Source: Solirubrobacterales bacterium
GTDB lineage: Bacteria; Actinomycetota; Thermoleophilia; Solirubrobacterales; Solirubrobacteraceae
Assembly (NCBI GenBank): GCA_009781575.1
Contig: WQXW01000097.1
Coordinates: 1-6,743, forward strand
Length of the DNA stretch: 6,743 bases
Reading direction: 5' to 3'
The notes beneath the pieces were generated by a model. It did no database searches. It worked only from the letters and a program-made list of their open reading frames with translations, and was not told where the DNA came from. The translations under genes were made by a program, and so were the position numbers. Shown here one piece after another: positions 1-4,863 of the stretch; the stretch's first letter is position 1; every line of letters starts with the position of its first letter.

Positions 1-67
1 CCTGGAGGGCCGCGACTACGCGATGCGCGACGGCGAGGTGATCACGGTCAAGTTCGCCCCGAAGTGA
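1..67 (+). CDS. ychF: C-terminal end of a YchF-like GTPase/ATPase (partial)
   Basis: Only the last 21 codons are in the window, ending with TGA at 65-67. The visible residues run LEGRDYAMRDGEVITVKF and then APK. This matches the usual last strand of the C-terminal TGS domain of YchF (E. coli form: EGKDY, a short linker, then DGDVM and a Phe-rich strand). YchF is a universally conserved Obg-family P-loop protein that prefers ATP and associates with ribosomes. No G-motifs are visible because the N-terminal part lies outside, so the call rests on this short tail. Another TGS-domain protein is possible. The gene runs towards the exonuclease gene, and the 220-bp gap between them holds copy 1 of the dispersed repeat. 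Confidence 0.65.
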   Translation, partial: LEGRDYAMRDGEVITVKFAPK

Positions 68-90
68 CACCGGCGCGGGCTCGCGCGTGC

Positions 91-232
91 GCGGCCTCGA
101 ACACATCTGTCGGAGGCGCCGTTGGGGGATTCAAAAAGAGGATTCGTTCCGCGCGGAACCAATCCTCAAATCAAAAAACGCAACGCACGCTGCTCGGCTC
201 GACCGGCACCCGCCGGCACCCCGGAGCGGGCG
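91..232 (+). repeat. Dispersed intergenic repeat, copy 1
   Basis: This is the first of three copies in the window (the others are 4681-4810, inverted, and 6627-6743). It begins GCGGCCTCGAAC. An imperfect 24-nt inverted repeat at 94-117 has outer arms GCCTC/GAGGC, inner arms ACA/TGT and loop CATC. A near-invariant spacer, GTTGGGGGATTC plus an A-run, follows. Next comes a 30-bp inverted repeat at 138-167 centred on GCGC, with a single C-C mismatch (145/160), then an A-rich tail. Weaker similarity to copy 2 (CTCGACCG, CCGGAGCGGGCGC) extends to about 232 with one gap. It lies between convergent genes. It contains no convincing coding sequence, and I do not recognise the family. Confidence 0.88.
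133..167 (-). terminator. Intrinsic-terminator-like hairpin inside repeat copy 1
   Basis: Read on the minus strand, the 30-nt inverted repeat (167 to 138) forms a long stem interrupted by one mismatch. It is followed directly by TTTTT (137 to 133). That is the layout of a Rho-independent terminator, and it lies about 120 bp downstream of the stop of the leftward exonuclease gene. On the plus strand the hairpin is followed by CAAATC and A-runs, so it would not work in that direction. The inference is from layout only; the element's main role may be different. Confidence 0.45.
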
Positions 233-287
233 CCGGCGCATTTGCGGGAATCCGGCGCTGGCTTCACGGTGCGGCTGGCCGCCCGCC

Positions 288-1157
288 TCAGGGCGCGGCC
301 GCTCGCTCGAGCCGCTCGGCGAGCCGGCGCATGCCGAGCGCGCGCGCCGCCTCGGCGCCCCCGGAGGGGTCGGTGGCGCGGTCGGGCGGGCGCGCGAGGT
401 CCACGCGCACCAGCGTGGCGATCCGCTTGAAGTCGCGCAGCTGCTGCGCGTGCTCGGTGAGCGTGAGCGCGCGCCGGCCGCGCACGCGCCCCAGGCCGGT
501 GGCCGCGTCGTCGAGCAGCGCCTCCAGCGAGCCGTGCTCGGCCAGCAGCGCGGCCGCGGTCTTGGCGCCGATGCCGGGCGCGCCGGGCAGCCCGTCGGAG
601 GGGTCGCCCCGGAGCGCAATGAAGTCGGGTACGAGCGCGGGCGCCACGCCGTAGCGGCCGCGCACCTGCGCGGGCCCAATCGCGTCCGATCCCTCCTCGC
701 GGCGCGACGGCAGTACGGCCACGCGCGCGGTCACCGCCTGGAAGAGGTCGCGATCGCCGGTGAGCAGCAGCGCGGTGCCGCCGCCCTCCTCCTCCACGCG
801 CGCGTACGAGAACATCACATCGTCGGCCTCGAGCTCCTCATCGCCGGCCACGAGCCAGTGGAAGCCTGCAAGCAGCGCGGGCGCGCGCTCCCACTGCCAG
901 CGGAGCTCCCCCGGCATCGGATCGCGGTGCGCGTGGTAGGGCGGGTACAGCTCCACGCGGTAGCGCGCCTGCTCGGCGCCCGTGCAGGCGACCACCGCGC
1001 GGGGCGCGCAAGCCTCGATCGCCGACAGCAGCGCGTTTACCGTACCCAGCAGCGCGCCCACCGGGTGGCCCTCGCCATCCTGAATCGAGCGGGGCAGCGC
1101 GAAGAAGGAGCGGTACAGCAGCCACGGCAGGTCGGCGATCAGCAGTGGCGAGGTCAT
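288..1157 (-). CDS. Stand-alone 5'-3' exonuclease of the DNA polymerase I 5'-nuclease family
   Basis: The 289-residue product resembles the N-terminal 5' nuclease domain of DNA polymerase I without any polymerase part. That family removes RNA primers and 5' flaps. Visible motifs, in order: IAD with YRSFFALP (D9, Y15, R16); YRVELYPPYHAHRDPMP (66-82), the usual DNA-contact region; EADD (110-113); TGDRDLF (133-139); and GDPSDGLPG (184-192), running into a helix-hairpin-helix PGIGAKTA (194-201). Metal ligands D9, E110, D112, D113, D135, D137, D185 and D188 can be placed. The usual FDA Asp between the first two motifs is absent: the segment reads VVACTGAEQ (55-63). ATG at 1157 was chosen because the family begins right there; the only longer in-frame start, at 1373, would cross vapB and the operator. 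The gene is divergent from vapBC. The usual family length (about 290) agrees. Confidence 0.88.
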   Translation of the reverse strand: MTSPLLIADLPWLLYRSFFALPRSIQDGEGHPVGALLGTVNALLSAIEACAPRAVVACTGAEQARYRVELYPPYHAHRDPMPGELRWQWERAPALLAGFHWLVAGDEELEADDVMFSYARVEEEGGGTALLLTGDRDLFQAVTARVAVLPSRREEGSDAIGPAQVRGRYGVAPALVPDFIALRGDPSDGLPGAPGIGAKTAAALLAEHGSLEALLDDAATGLGRVRGRRALTLTEHAQQLRDFKRIATLVRVDLARPPDRATDPSGGAEAARALGMRRLAERLERAAAP

Positions 1158-1170
1158 CAGCCGGCCCCAC

Positions 1171-1211
1171 GATACACGAGATATACACGGTTGGTGTATG
1201 ATTGGTGTATC
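1171..1211. promoter_or_regulatory. Phased four-half-site operator between the exonuclease and vapBC
   Basis: Four 6-bp half-sites sit at exact 11-bp steps: ATACAC at 1172-1177 and 1183-1188, then GTGTAT at 1194-1199 and 1205-1210, each pair separated by 5 bp. The array is symmetric about 1191, and the outer ends extend to GATACAC/GTGTATC. About one helical turn per step puts all sites on one face of the DNA, as expected for co-operative binding of a dimeric antitoxin or antitoxin-toxin complex. It lies 4 bp before the vapB start and overlaps likely -10 boxes for both directions: TATGAT at 1197-1202 (plus) and TATCGT at 1174-1169 (minus). Autorepression of vapBC is the natural reading and is typical of such modules; an effect on the exonuclease gene is possible. 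Confidence 0.75.
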
Positions 1212-1214
1212 GCA

Positions 1215-1418
1215 ATGGTGCGCACGAACATCGAGATCGAGGACGACTACGTCCGCGCGATCATGGACCGCTATGGCGTGCACACCAAGACCGCGGCTGT
1301 GGATCTCGCGCTGCGCCATCTCGCGGGACAGCCGATGACGCGCGAGGAAGCGCTCGCGATGGAGGGCGCGCACGCGATTTCCCAGGTGCCCACGGATGCG
1401 CCTCCGCGCGTCGGGTGA
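1215..1418 (+). CDS. vapB: VapB-type antitoxin
   Basis: The 67-residue product starts MVRTNIEIEDDYVRAIM and continues with GVHTKTAAVDLALRHLA (21-37). This is the N-terminal ribbon-helix-helix pattern of VapB antitoxins (PF09957 type: RTNI-x-ID near the start, then TK-x-x-A-V-x-x-AL). The N-terminal half would bind the operator just upstream. The C-terminal part (MTREEALAMEGAHAISQ, then Pro-rich) would wrap around and block the toxin. ATG at 1215 is favoured because the family starts here. There is no Shine-Dalgarno sequence, and a TATGAT box 12 bp upstream suggests a very short leader. The stop TGA overlaps the GTG start of vapC by 4 bp (GTGA, 1415-1418), which indicates translational coupling and an operon. 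Confidence 0.88.
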   Translation: MVRTNIEIEDDYVRAIMDRYGVHTKTAAVDLALRHLAGQPMTREEALAMEGAHAISQVPTDAPPRVG

Positions 1419-1825
1419 TACTCGCCCACACCTCCGCGTGGGTGGAGTACGACCGCGCCACCGGCAGCCCCGCCCACCGGCGCCTGAGAGAGCTGATCGC
1501 CGCCGACGGCGCGCTTGCGGTCACCGAGCCGGTCATCACGGAGGTGATCGCGGGCGCGCGCGACGACCGGCGCGAGACCGACCTGCGCGGGCTGCTCGGG
1601 CGGTTTGAGCTGCTGAGCTTCGATCCGGTGAGCGACTTCGACGGAGCCGCGCGGATCTACCGCCGATGCCGCGCCGCCGGCGTCGCGCCATGCGGGATGC
1701 TCGACTGCATGATCGCCGCGGTGGCGCACCGCCGCGGCGCGACGCTGCTCGCGCACGACGCCCACATCGACCGGGTGGCGGGCGTGATGGGTATCAAGCT
1801 CGACCGGGCTTCGCTGCGCAGTTGA
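1415..1825 (+). CDS. vapC: VapC-type PIN-domain ribonuclease toxin with His in place of the first catalytic Asp
   Basis: The 136-residue protein has the size and layout of VapC toxins, which cleave specific RNAs such as tRNA or rRNA when not neutralised by VapB. It begins V-ILAHTSAWVEYDR, where the family normally reads ILVDTSxWIEY, so the first metal-binding Asp is His5 (codon CAC at 1427-1429). The other acidic residues are present: E43 in PVITEVIAGAR, D97 in MLDCMIAA, and D115 and D119 in LLAHDAHIDRVA. The GTG start at 1415 sits inside the vapB stop region, and no ribosome-binding site is needed if the two are coupled. The His change may weaken or abolish activity, or His may serve as a ligand; the sequence cannot decide. 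The frame is otherwise intact. Confidence 0.87.
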   Translation: MILAHTSAWVEYDRATGSPAHRRLRELIAADGALAVTEPVITEVIAGARDDRRETDLRGLLGRFELLSFDPVSDFDGAARIYRRCRAAGVAPCGMLDCMIAAVAHRRGATLLAHDAHIDRVAGVMGIKLDRASLRS

Positions 1826-1882
1826 CTTCCGCCCGGCGGGTAAGGGCGGGGTGTGCACGGATTCTGAACAGGCAGCGGCGAC

Positions 1883-1890
1883 GGAAAGGA
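1883..1890 (+). promoter_or_regulatory. Shine-Dalgarno site of the aldehyde dehydrogenase gene
   Basis: GGAAAGGA ends 7 nt before ATG 1898 and fixes that start. It is the clearest ribosome-binding site among the full-length genes here, several of which have none. The 72-bp gap after vapC also holds CCGCCC (1829-1834) and GGGCGG (1844-1849), a 6-bp stem with a 9-nt loop and no T-run, and no clear promoter. Read-through from vapBC is therefore possible. Confidence 0.6.
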
Positions 1891-1897
1891 ATGTGAA

Positions 1898-3367
1898 ATG
1901 GCGGTGGCGGATCGGGAGCGAGCGGTGCTGGAGGTTGTGCCCACCGAGCTGTTGATCGGGGGTGAGTGGCGCGCGGCCTCCGGCGGGGGCACGTTTGCGG
2001 TGGAGGACCCCGCCACGCAGGAGACGCTGTTGGAGGTGGCCGACGCGCAGCCCGCCGACGCGCTCGCGGCACTGGACGCGGCGAGCGGGGCGCAGGAGAG
2101 CTGGGCCGCGTGCGCCCCGCGCGAGCGTGGCGAGATTCTGCGGCGCACCCACGAGGCGCTGGTGGCGCGCACCGATGCGCTGGCGCTGATCATGACACTC
2201 GAGATGGGCAAGTCGCTGGCGGAGTCGCGCGGCGAGATCGCCTACGCGGCGGAGTTCTTCAGGTGGTTCTCCGAGGAGGCGGTGCGGGTCCACGGGCGCT
2301 ACATGGTCAACACCACCGGCGCGGGGCGCATCCTCACGATGCGCCAACCGGTGGGTCCGTGCGTGTTTGTGACGCCCTGGAACTTCCCCACCGCGATGGG
2401 CGCGCGCAAGATCGCGCCGGCGGTGGCGGCGGGGTGCACGATCGTGGTCAAGCCGGCGCAGCAGACCCCGCTGTCGATGCTCGTGCTGGCGCGTGTGATG
2501 GAGGAGGCCGGGCTGCCGGGGGGCGTGCTGAATGTGATCACCACCCAGCGCGCGGGCGCGGTGGTGGCGCCGCTGCTGAGCGATCCCCGCACGCGCAAGC
2601 TGTCCTTCACCGGTTCCACCGAGGTGGGGCGTGCACTGATGAGACAGGCCGCCGAGCGGGTGTTGCGCGTGTCGATGGAGCTGGGCGGCAACGCGCCGTT
2701 CATCGTGTTCGACGACGCCGATCTCGACGCGGCGGTGGAGGGCGCGCTGCTGGCGAAGATGCGCAACGTGGGCGAGGCGTGCACCGCGGCCAACCGCTTC
2801 CACGTGGCCCAGCCGATCGCGGGCGAGTTCGCGCGGAGGCTCACCGAGCGCATGCGCGCGCTGCGCGTGGGGCGTGGCACGGAGCCCACCACCGAGGTGG
2901 GCCCGCTGATCGACGCGCCACAGCGCGCCAAGGTGGCGGAGCTGGTGGACGACGCGCGCGCGCGCGGCGCGGCGCTGCTGCTGGGCGGCGAGGCGCTCGA
3001 CGGGCGCGGCTACTTCTACGCGCCCACGGTGCTGCAGTCGGTGCCGCCGGGCGCGCGGATGCTCAGCGAGGAGGTGTTCGGCCCGGTGGCGCCGATCGTG
3101 AGCTTCTCCACCGAGGAGGAGGCCGTGGCGGCCGCCAACCGCACCGAGTACGGCCTCGTCGCCTACCTGTACACGCGCGATCTGGAACGCGCGCTGCGCG
3201 TGGCCGAGCGGATCGAATCCGGGATGGTGGGGCTCAACCAGGGGATGGTGTCAAACCCCGCCGCCCCGTTTGGAGGGGTGAAGCAGTCGGGCTTCGGTCG
3301 CGAGGGCGGATTTGAGGGAATCGACGAGTACCTCCAGACGAAGTATGTGGCGGTGGCGCTGGGGTAA
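1898..3367 (+). CDS. gabD: Succinate-semialdehyde dehydrogenase (GabD-type aldehyde dehydrogenase)
   Basis: The 489-residue product is a complete aldehyde dehydrogenase, the usual length for the GabD branch. That branch oxidises succinate semialdehyde to succinate with NAD(P)+, feeding 4-aminobutyrate breakdown into the TCA cycle. Landmarks: TPWNFP with the oxyanion Asn N162; KPAQQTP (185-191) at the cofactor site; FTGSTEVG (237-244), the Rossmann turn; MELGGNAPF with general base E261; GEACTAANR with nucleophile C295; EEVFGPVAP (391-399); and PFGGVKQSGFGREGG (457-471). The segments LSFTGSTE, ELGGNAPFIVFDDADLD and PFGGVKQSG are typical of GabD. No gabT or GABA gene is visible, so a related semialdehyde (for example glutarate semialdehyde) cannot be excluded. 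Its TAA ends at 3367, one base before the stop of the opposing ATL gene. Confidence 0.87.
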   Translation: MAVADRERAVLEVVPTELLIGGEWRAASGGGTFAVEDPATQETLLEVADAQPADALAALDAASGAQESWAACAPRERGEILRRTHEALVARTDALALIMTLEMGKSLAESRGEIAYAAEFFRWFSEEAVRVHGRYMVNTTGAGRILTMRQPVGPCVFVTPWNFPTAMGARKIAPAVAAGCTIVVKPAQQTPLSMLVLARVMEEAGLPGGVLNVITTQRAGAVVAPLLSDPRTRKLSFTGSTEVGRALMRQAAERVLRVSMELGGNAPFIVFDDADLDAAVEGALLAKMRNVGEACTAANRFHVAQPIAGEFARRLTERMRALRVGRGTEPTTEVGPLIDAPQRAKVAELVDDARARGAALLLGGEALDGRGYFYAPTVLQSVPPGARMLSEEVFGPVAPIVSFSTEEEAVAAANRTEYGLVAYLYTRDLERALRVAERIESGMVGLNQGMVSNPAAPFGGVKQSGFGREGGFEGIDEYLQTKYVAVALG

Positions 3368-3685
3368 TCACCACGCGTCGAGGTCGTCGAGCCGCGCTCT
3401 CTCCATCACCACGCGTTCCCCCACAAACTGCACACCCTCGCGTTCGAGCAGTGCGCGTTGGCGTGCGCCCTTGGCCAGCGACCCGTCGGCCCGCACCACT
3501 CGATGCCACGGCAGATCGGGCTCGTGGGCGAACCGCAGCACGCGGCCGACGAGCCGGGGAGCGCCGGGCGAGATATCGCCATAGGTGCGCACATAACCGG
3601 GCGGGATCGCGCGCACGCGCGCGACGATCGCCGCCTCCGCGCCACCGGCCGCCGGCTCGCCGCGCTCCGTGTCGCGGGCTTTCAC
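3368..3685 (-). CDS. atl: Alkyltransferase-like protein (ATL), a DNA-lesion sensor of the MGMT family
   Basis: The 105-residue protein has the MGMT C-terminal DNA-binding fold: ARVRAIPPGYVRTYGDIS (22-39), VGRVLR (46-51) and PWHRVVRADGSL (59-70). In true O6-alkylguanine transferases the active site reads PCHRV. Here Cys is replaced by Trp60, the hallmark of bacterial ATLs (E. coli YbaZ has PWHRV). ATLs flip and bind O6-alkylguanine without repairing it and flag it for nucleotide excision repair. R44 (GAPRLVG) is a candidate for the intercalating Arg. The start is uncertain: GTG 3685 is the first usual start codon in frame, but residues 1-17 lie in a low-complexity repeat (ARDTERG) that stays open upstream. 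The conserved core begins near residue 19. The stop abuts the gabD stop. The lipoprotein gene lies 118 bp upstream on the same strand. Confidence 0.85.
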   Translation of the reverse strand: MKARDTERGEPAAGGAEAAIVARVRAIPPGYVRTYGDISPGAPRLVGRVLRFAHEPDLPWHRVVRADGSLAKGARQRALLEREGVQFVGERVVMERARLDDLDAW

Positions 3686-3709
3686 GCCGCCGCGCTCCGT
3701 GTCGCGGGC
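3658..3709. repeat. 30-bp tandem repeat at the 5' end of the ATL gene
   Basis: A 22-bp segment starting CGCCGCGCTCCGTGTCGC at 3658-3679 recurs identically at 3688-3709, a 30-bp period. On the minus strand in the ATL frame each unit encodes ARDTERGxxx, so the period keeps the frame (10 codons). The proposed GTG start lies in the spacer between the two units. Confidence 0.8.
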
Positions 3710-3771
3710 CGCCGCGCCGCCCGCCTCTGCGTGTCTGTCGCGGGCCGCCGCGCCGCCCGCCTCTGCGTGTC
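3700..3771. repeat. 36-bp perfect tandem duplication upstream of the ATL gene
   Basis: Positions 3700-3735 and 3736-3771 are identical 36-bp units beginning TGTCGCGGGCC and ending CTCTGCGTGTC. The period is a multiple of 3 and the minus-strand ATL frame stays open through both units (RHAEAGGAAARD pattern), but no usual start codon occurs there. The block overlaps the 30-bp repeat by 10 bp and shares its TGTCGCGGGC core. It fills much of the gap between the lipoprotein stop and the ATL start. Confidence 0.85.
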
Positions 3772-3803
3772 GCCGGCCTCGGCGCCGCCGTCCTGCGCGC
3801 CGC

Positions 3804-4523
3804 TCAGCCGCCGGGCGCCAATTTGGTGATGTCGACCGCGTTGGACGGCGCGGTGAGCGTGATCGGTTCGTTCCATCTGTCGAAGGTCAGGGTCCCGCCG
3901 GTGGAGCCGCTCTTGGTCAGCTCGACGGGGTAGGGCTTGCCGGTGGTGGCCACATAGAGCGTGCCGCCGCGCGTGAGGTCGACGACCGGTACCACTTCCC
4001 GACCGCGCACCGTGGTGACCGTGCGCCGCTGGAGGGGGCCGTGGCTGGAGAGGGTCTGCGCGAACAGTGAGCGGATATCGGTGATCGCGCCGAGCGTGGC
4101 GAACTGTTCGGCGGTGGTGGGCGCCTTCAGCCACTTGTCTTTGAGGAGCTGGGCCATCGCGCTCCCGCCGAAGCGCTTGTAGAACGCTTCGCTGCCCTTG
4201 ATGTAGGCGGCATTGCCCACGCGGATCAGCTCGAAGCTGAGCCCGCCCTCGGACACGGTGCCGGAGCCGCCCTTGCCCGCCACCAGCCGCAGGTCCAGCG
4301 TGACCGGCATGCCGCTGGCGGCGATCGTGCCGGACACGTGCACGGCGCTCGCTTCGTTGCCGGCCCGTTGCGCGGCTTCCACAATCGCCTGGGGCCGCTT
4401 GGCGTCGACGCCGTTGGATTTGCCGCCTCCGACGCCGCCGCCGCCACAGCCGGCGAGCACGGCGCAGAGCACGGCGCAGGGCACGGCGACCGGAACGGCC
4501 GCGCGGAGGGCACGGGGGCGCAT
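3804..4523 (-). CDS. Secreted lipoprotein, LppX/LprG-like
   Basis: The 239-residue product starts MRPRALR, followed by a hydrophobic stretch and the lipobox LAGC (23-26), so Cys26 should be lipidated and anchor the protein outside the membrane. A Gly-rich linker (27-36) follows. The mature part alternates short strands: SAVHVSGTIAASG, VTLDLRLVAGKGGSGTV, LSFELIRVGNAAYIKGSEAFYKR, then near the end TLYVATTGKPYPVELTKSG and LTFDRWNEP. This pattern (HVSGT, an ELIRVG-YIKG strand pair, a W-x-K segment, and a final FDRWNEPI strand) is typical of LppX/LprG-type lipoproteins, which carry lipids or act in the envelope; the ligand is unknown. ATG 4523 is preferred over 4592 because the signal peptide begins there and a TACTCT box ends 6 bp before it. 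ATL follows on the same strand. Confidence 0.82.
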   Translation of the reverse strand: MRPRALRAAVPVAVPCAVLCAVLAGCGGGGVGGGKSNGVDAKRPQAIVEAAQRAGNEASAVHVSGTIAASGMPVTLDLRLVAGKGGSGTVSEGGLSFELIRVGNAAYIKGSEAFYKRFGGSAMAQLLKDKWLKAPTTAEQFATLGAITDIRSLFAQTLSSHGPLQRRTVTTVRGREVVPVVDLTRGGTLYVATTGKPYPVELTKSGSTGGTLTFDRWNEPITLTAPSNAVDITKLAPGG

Positions 4524-4529
4524 GCGCGC

Positions 4530-4535
4530 AGAGTA
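4530..4535 (-). promoter_or_regulatory. -10 box placing the lipoprotein mRNA start at or next to its ATG
   Basis: TACTCT on the minus strand (4535 to 4530) fits the actinobacterial -10 pattern TANNNT. It leaves 6 bp to ATG 4523, so transcription would begin at or next to the start codon. There is no Shine-Dalgarno sequence, which is consistent with a leaderless mRNA. No strong -35 is seen. Confidence 0.4.
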
Positions 4536-4680
4536 CCCGAGCGGCCCTCCCGGTCGTGTGCCGAGGGGCCGGCGCGACGGATGGCCGCGCACTGGAGGGG
4601 TGTGGCGCTTCTGGAGGGACGAGCACTCCGCTCGCTGGAGCGGTTTTCACCGCACGCCCTCCAACTCGAGCTCCGGGCGA

Positions 4681-4810
4681 GCGCCCGCTCCGGCGGTGTC
4701 GGTCGAGGAGCGGCCGCTCCGTTTTTTGTTTGCGGATTGGTTCCGCGCGGAATGAATCCTCTTTTTGAGTCCCCCAACGTCGCCTCCGACAGGAATGTTC
4801 GAGGCTGCGC
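4681..4810 (-). repeat. Dispersed intergenic repeat, copy 2 (inverted)
   Basis: On the minus strand this reads GCGCAGCCTCGAAC, then the 24-nt imperfect inverted repeat (4805 to 4782; arms GCCTC/GAGGC and ACA/TGT, loop TTCC). The spacer GTTGGGGGACTC plus AAAAA follows, then the 26-nt palindrome (4759 to 4734) with two interrupted pairs, and then CAAACAAAAAACG. Beyond it, CTCGACCG and CCGGAGCGGGCGC match the tail of copy 1. It lies between the divergent lipoprotein and epimerase genes, ending about 54 bp before the epimerase start, where it could affect either promoter. Confidence 0.88.
4734..4766 (+). terminator. Terminator-like hairpin inside repeat copy 2
   Basis: On the plus strand the 26-nt inverted repeat (4734-4759) is followed by CT and then TTTTT (4762-4766). 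One pair is G-G and the next G-T, so the stem is weaker than in the other copies. No rightward gene ends just upstream, because the neighbouring gene on that side points left. A terminator here would only shield the epimerase promoter from stray transcription. Confidence 0.3.
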
Positions 4811-4847
4811 GGCGGGGTCCGATGCGCGGCGAGGGCACGCGCTGAGC

Positions 4848-4853
4848 TAGGGT
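4848..4853 (+). promoter_or_regulatory. Candidate -10 box of the epimerase gene
   Basis: TAGGGT matches TANNNT and leaves 10 bp to ATG 4864. The predicted transcript would begin about 3-4 nt before the start codon. No Shine-Dalgarno sequence is present in that gap and no clear -35 is seen, so this is a layout argument only. Confidence 0.35.
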
Positions 4854-4863
4854 TGCGCGCAGC

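Noticed and set aside
122..240. Similar short peptides (GDSKRGF, RGTNPQ) readable from repeat copies 1 and 2 as a conserved small protein
   Set aside because: The similarity follows from the DNA repeat itself. There is no ribosome-binding site, the frames end differently, and copy 3 has base changes in the spacer and palindrome that alter the peptide; structure is conserved rather than a frame.
1158..1373. Longer N-terminus for the exonuclease, starting at 1373
   Set aside because: The extension would be antisense to vapB and cross the operator, and the family begins right at the ATG at 1157.
87..1418. A 443-codon rightward open frame ending at the vapB stop
   Set aside because: Only its last 67 codons (from ATG 1215) look like a protein; the rest is antisense to the exonuclease gene and crosses the operator.
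4524..4592. Upstream start at 4592 for the lipoprotein
   Set aside because: It would place 23 Arg/Gly/Pro-rich residues before the signal peptide and cross the likely -10 box.
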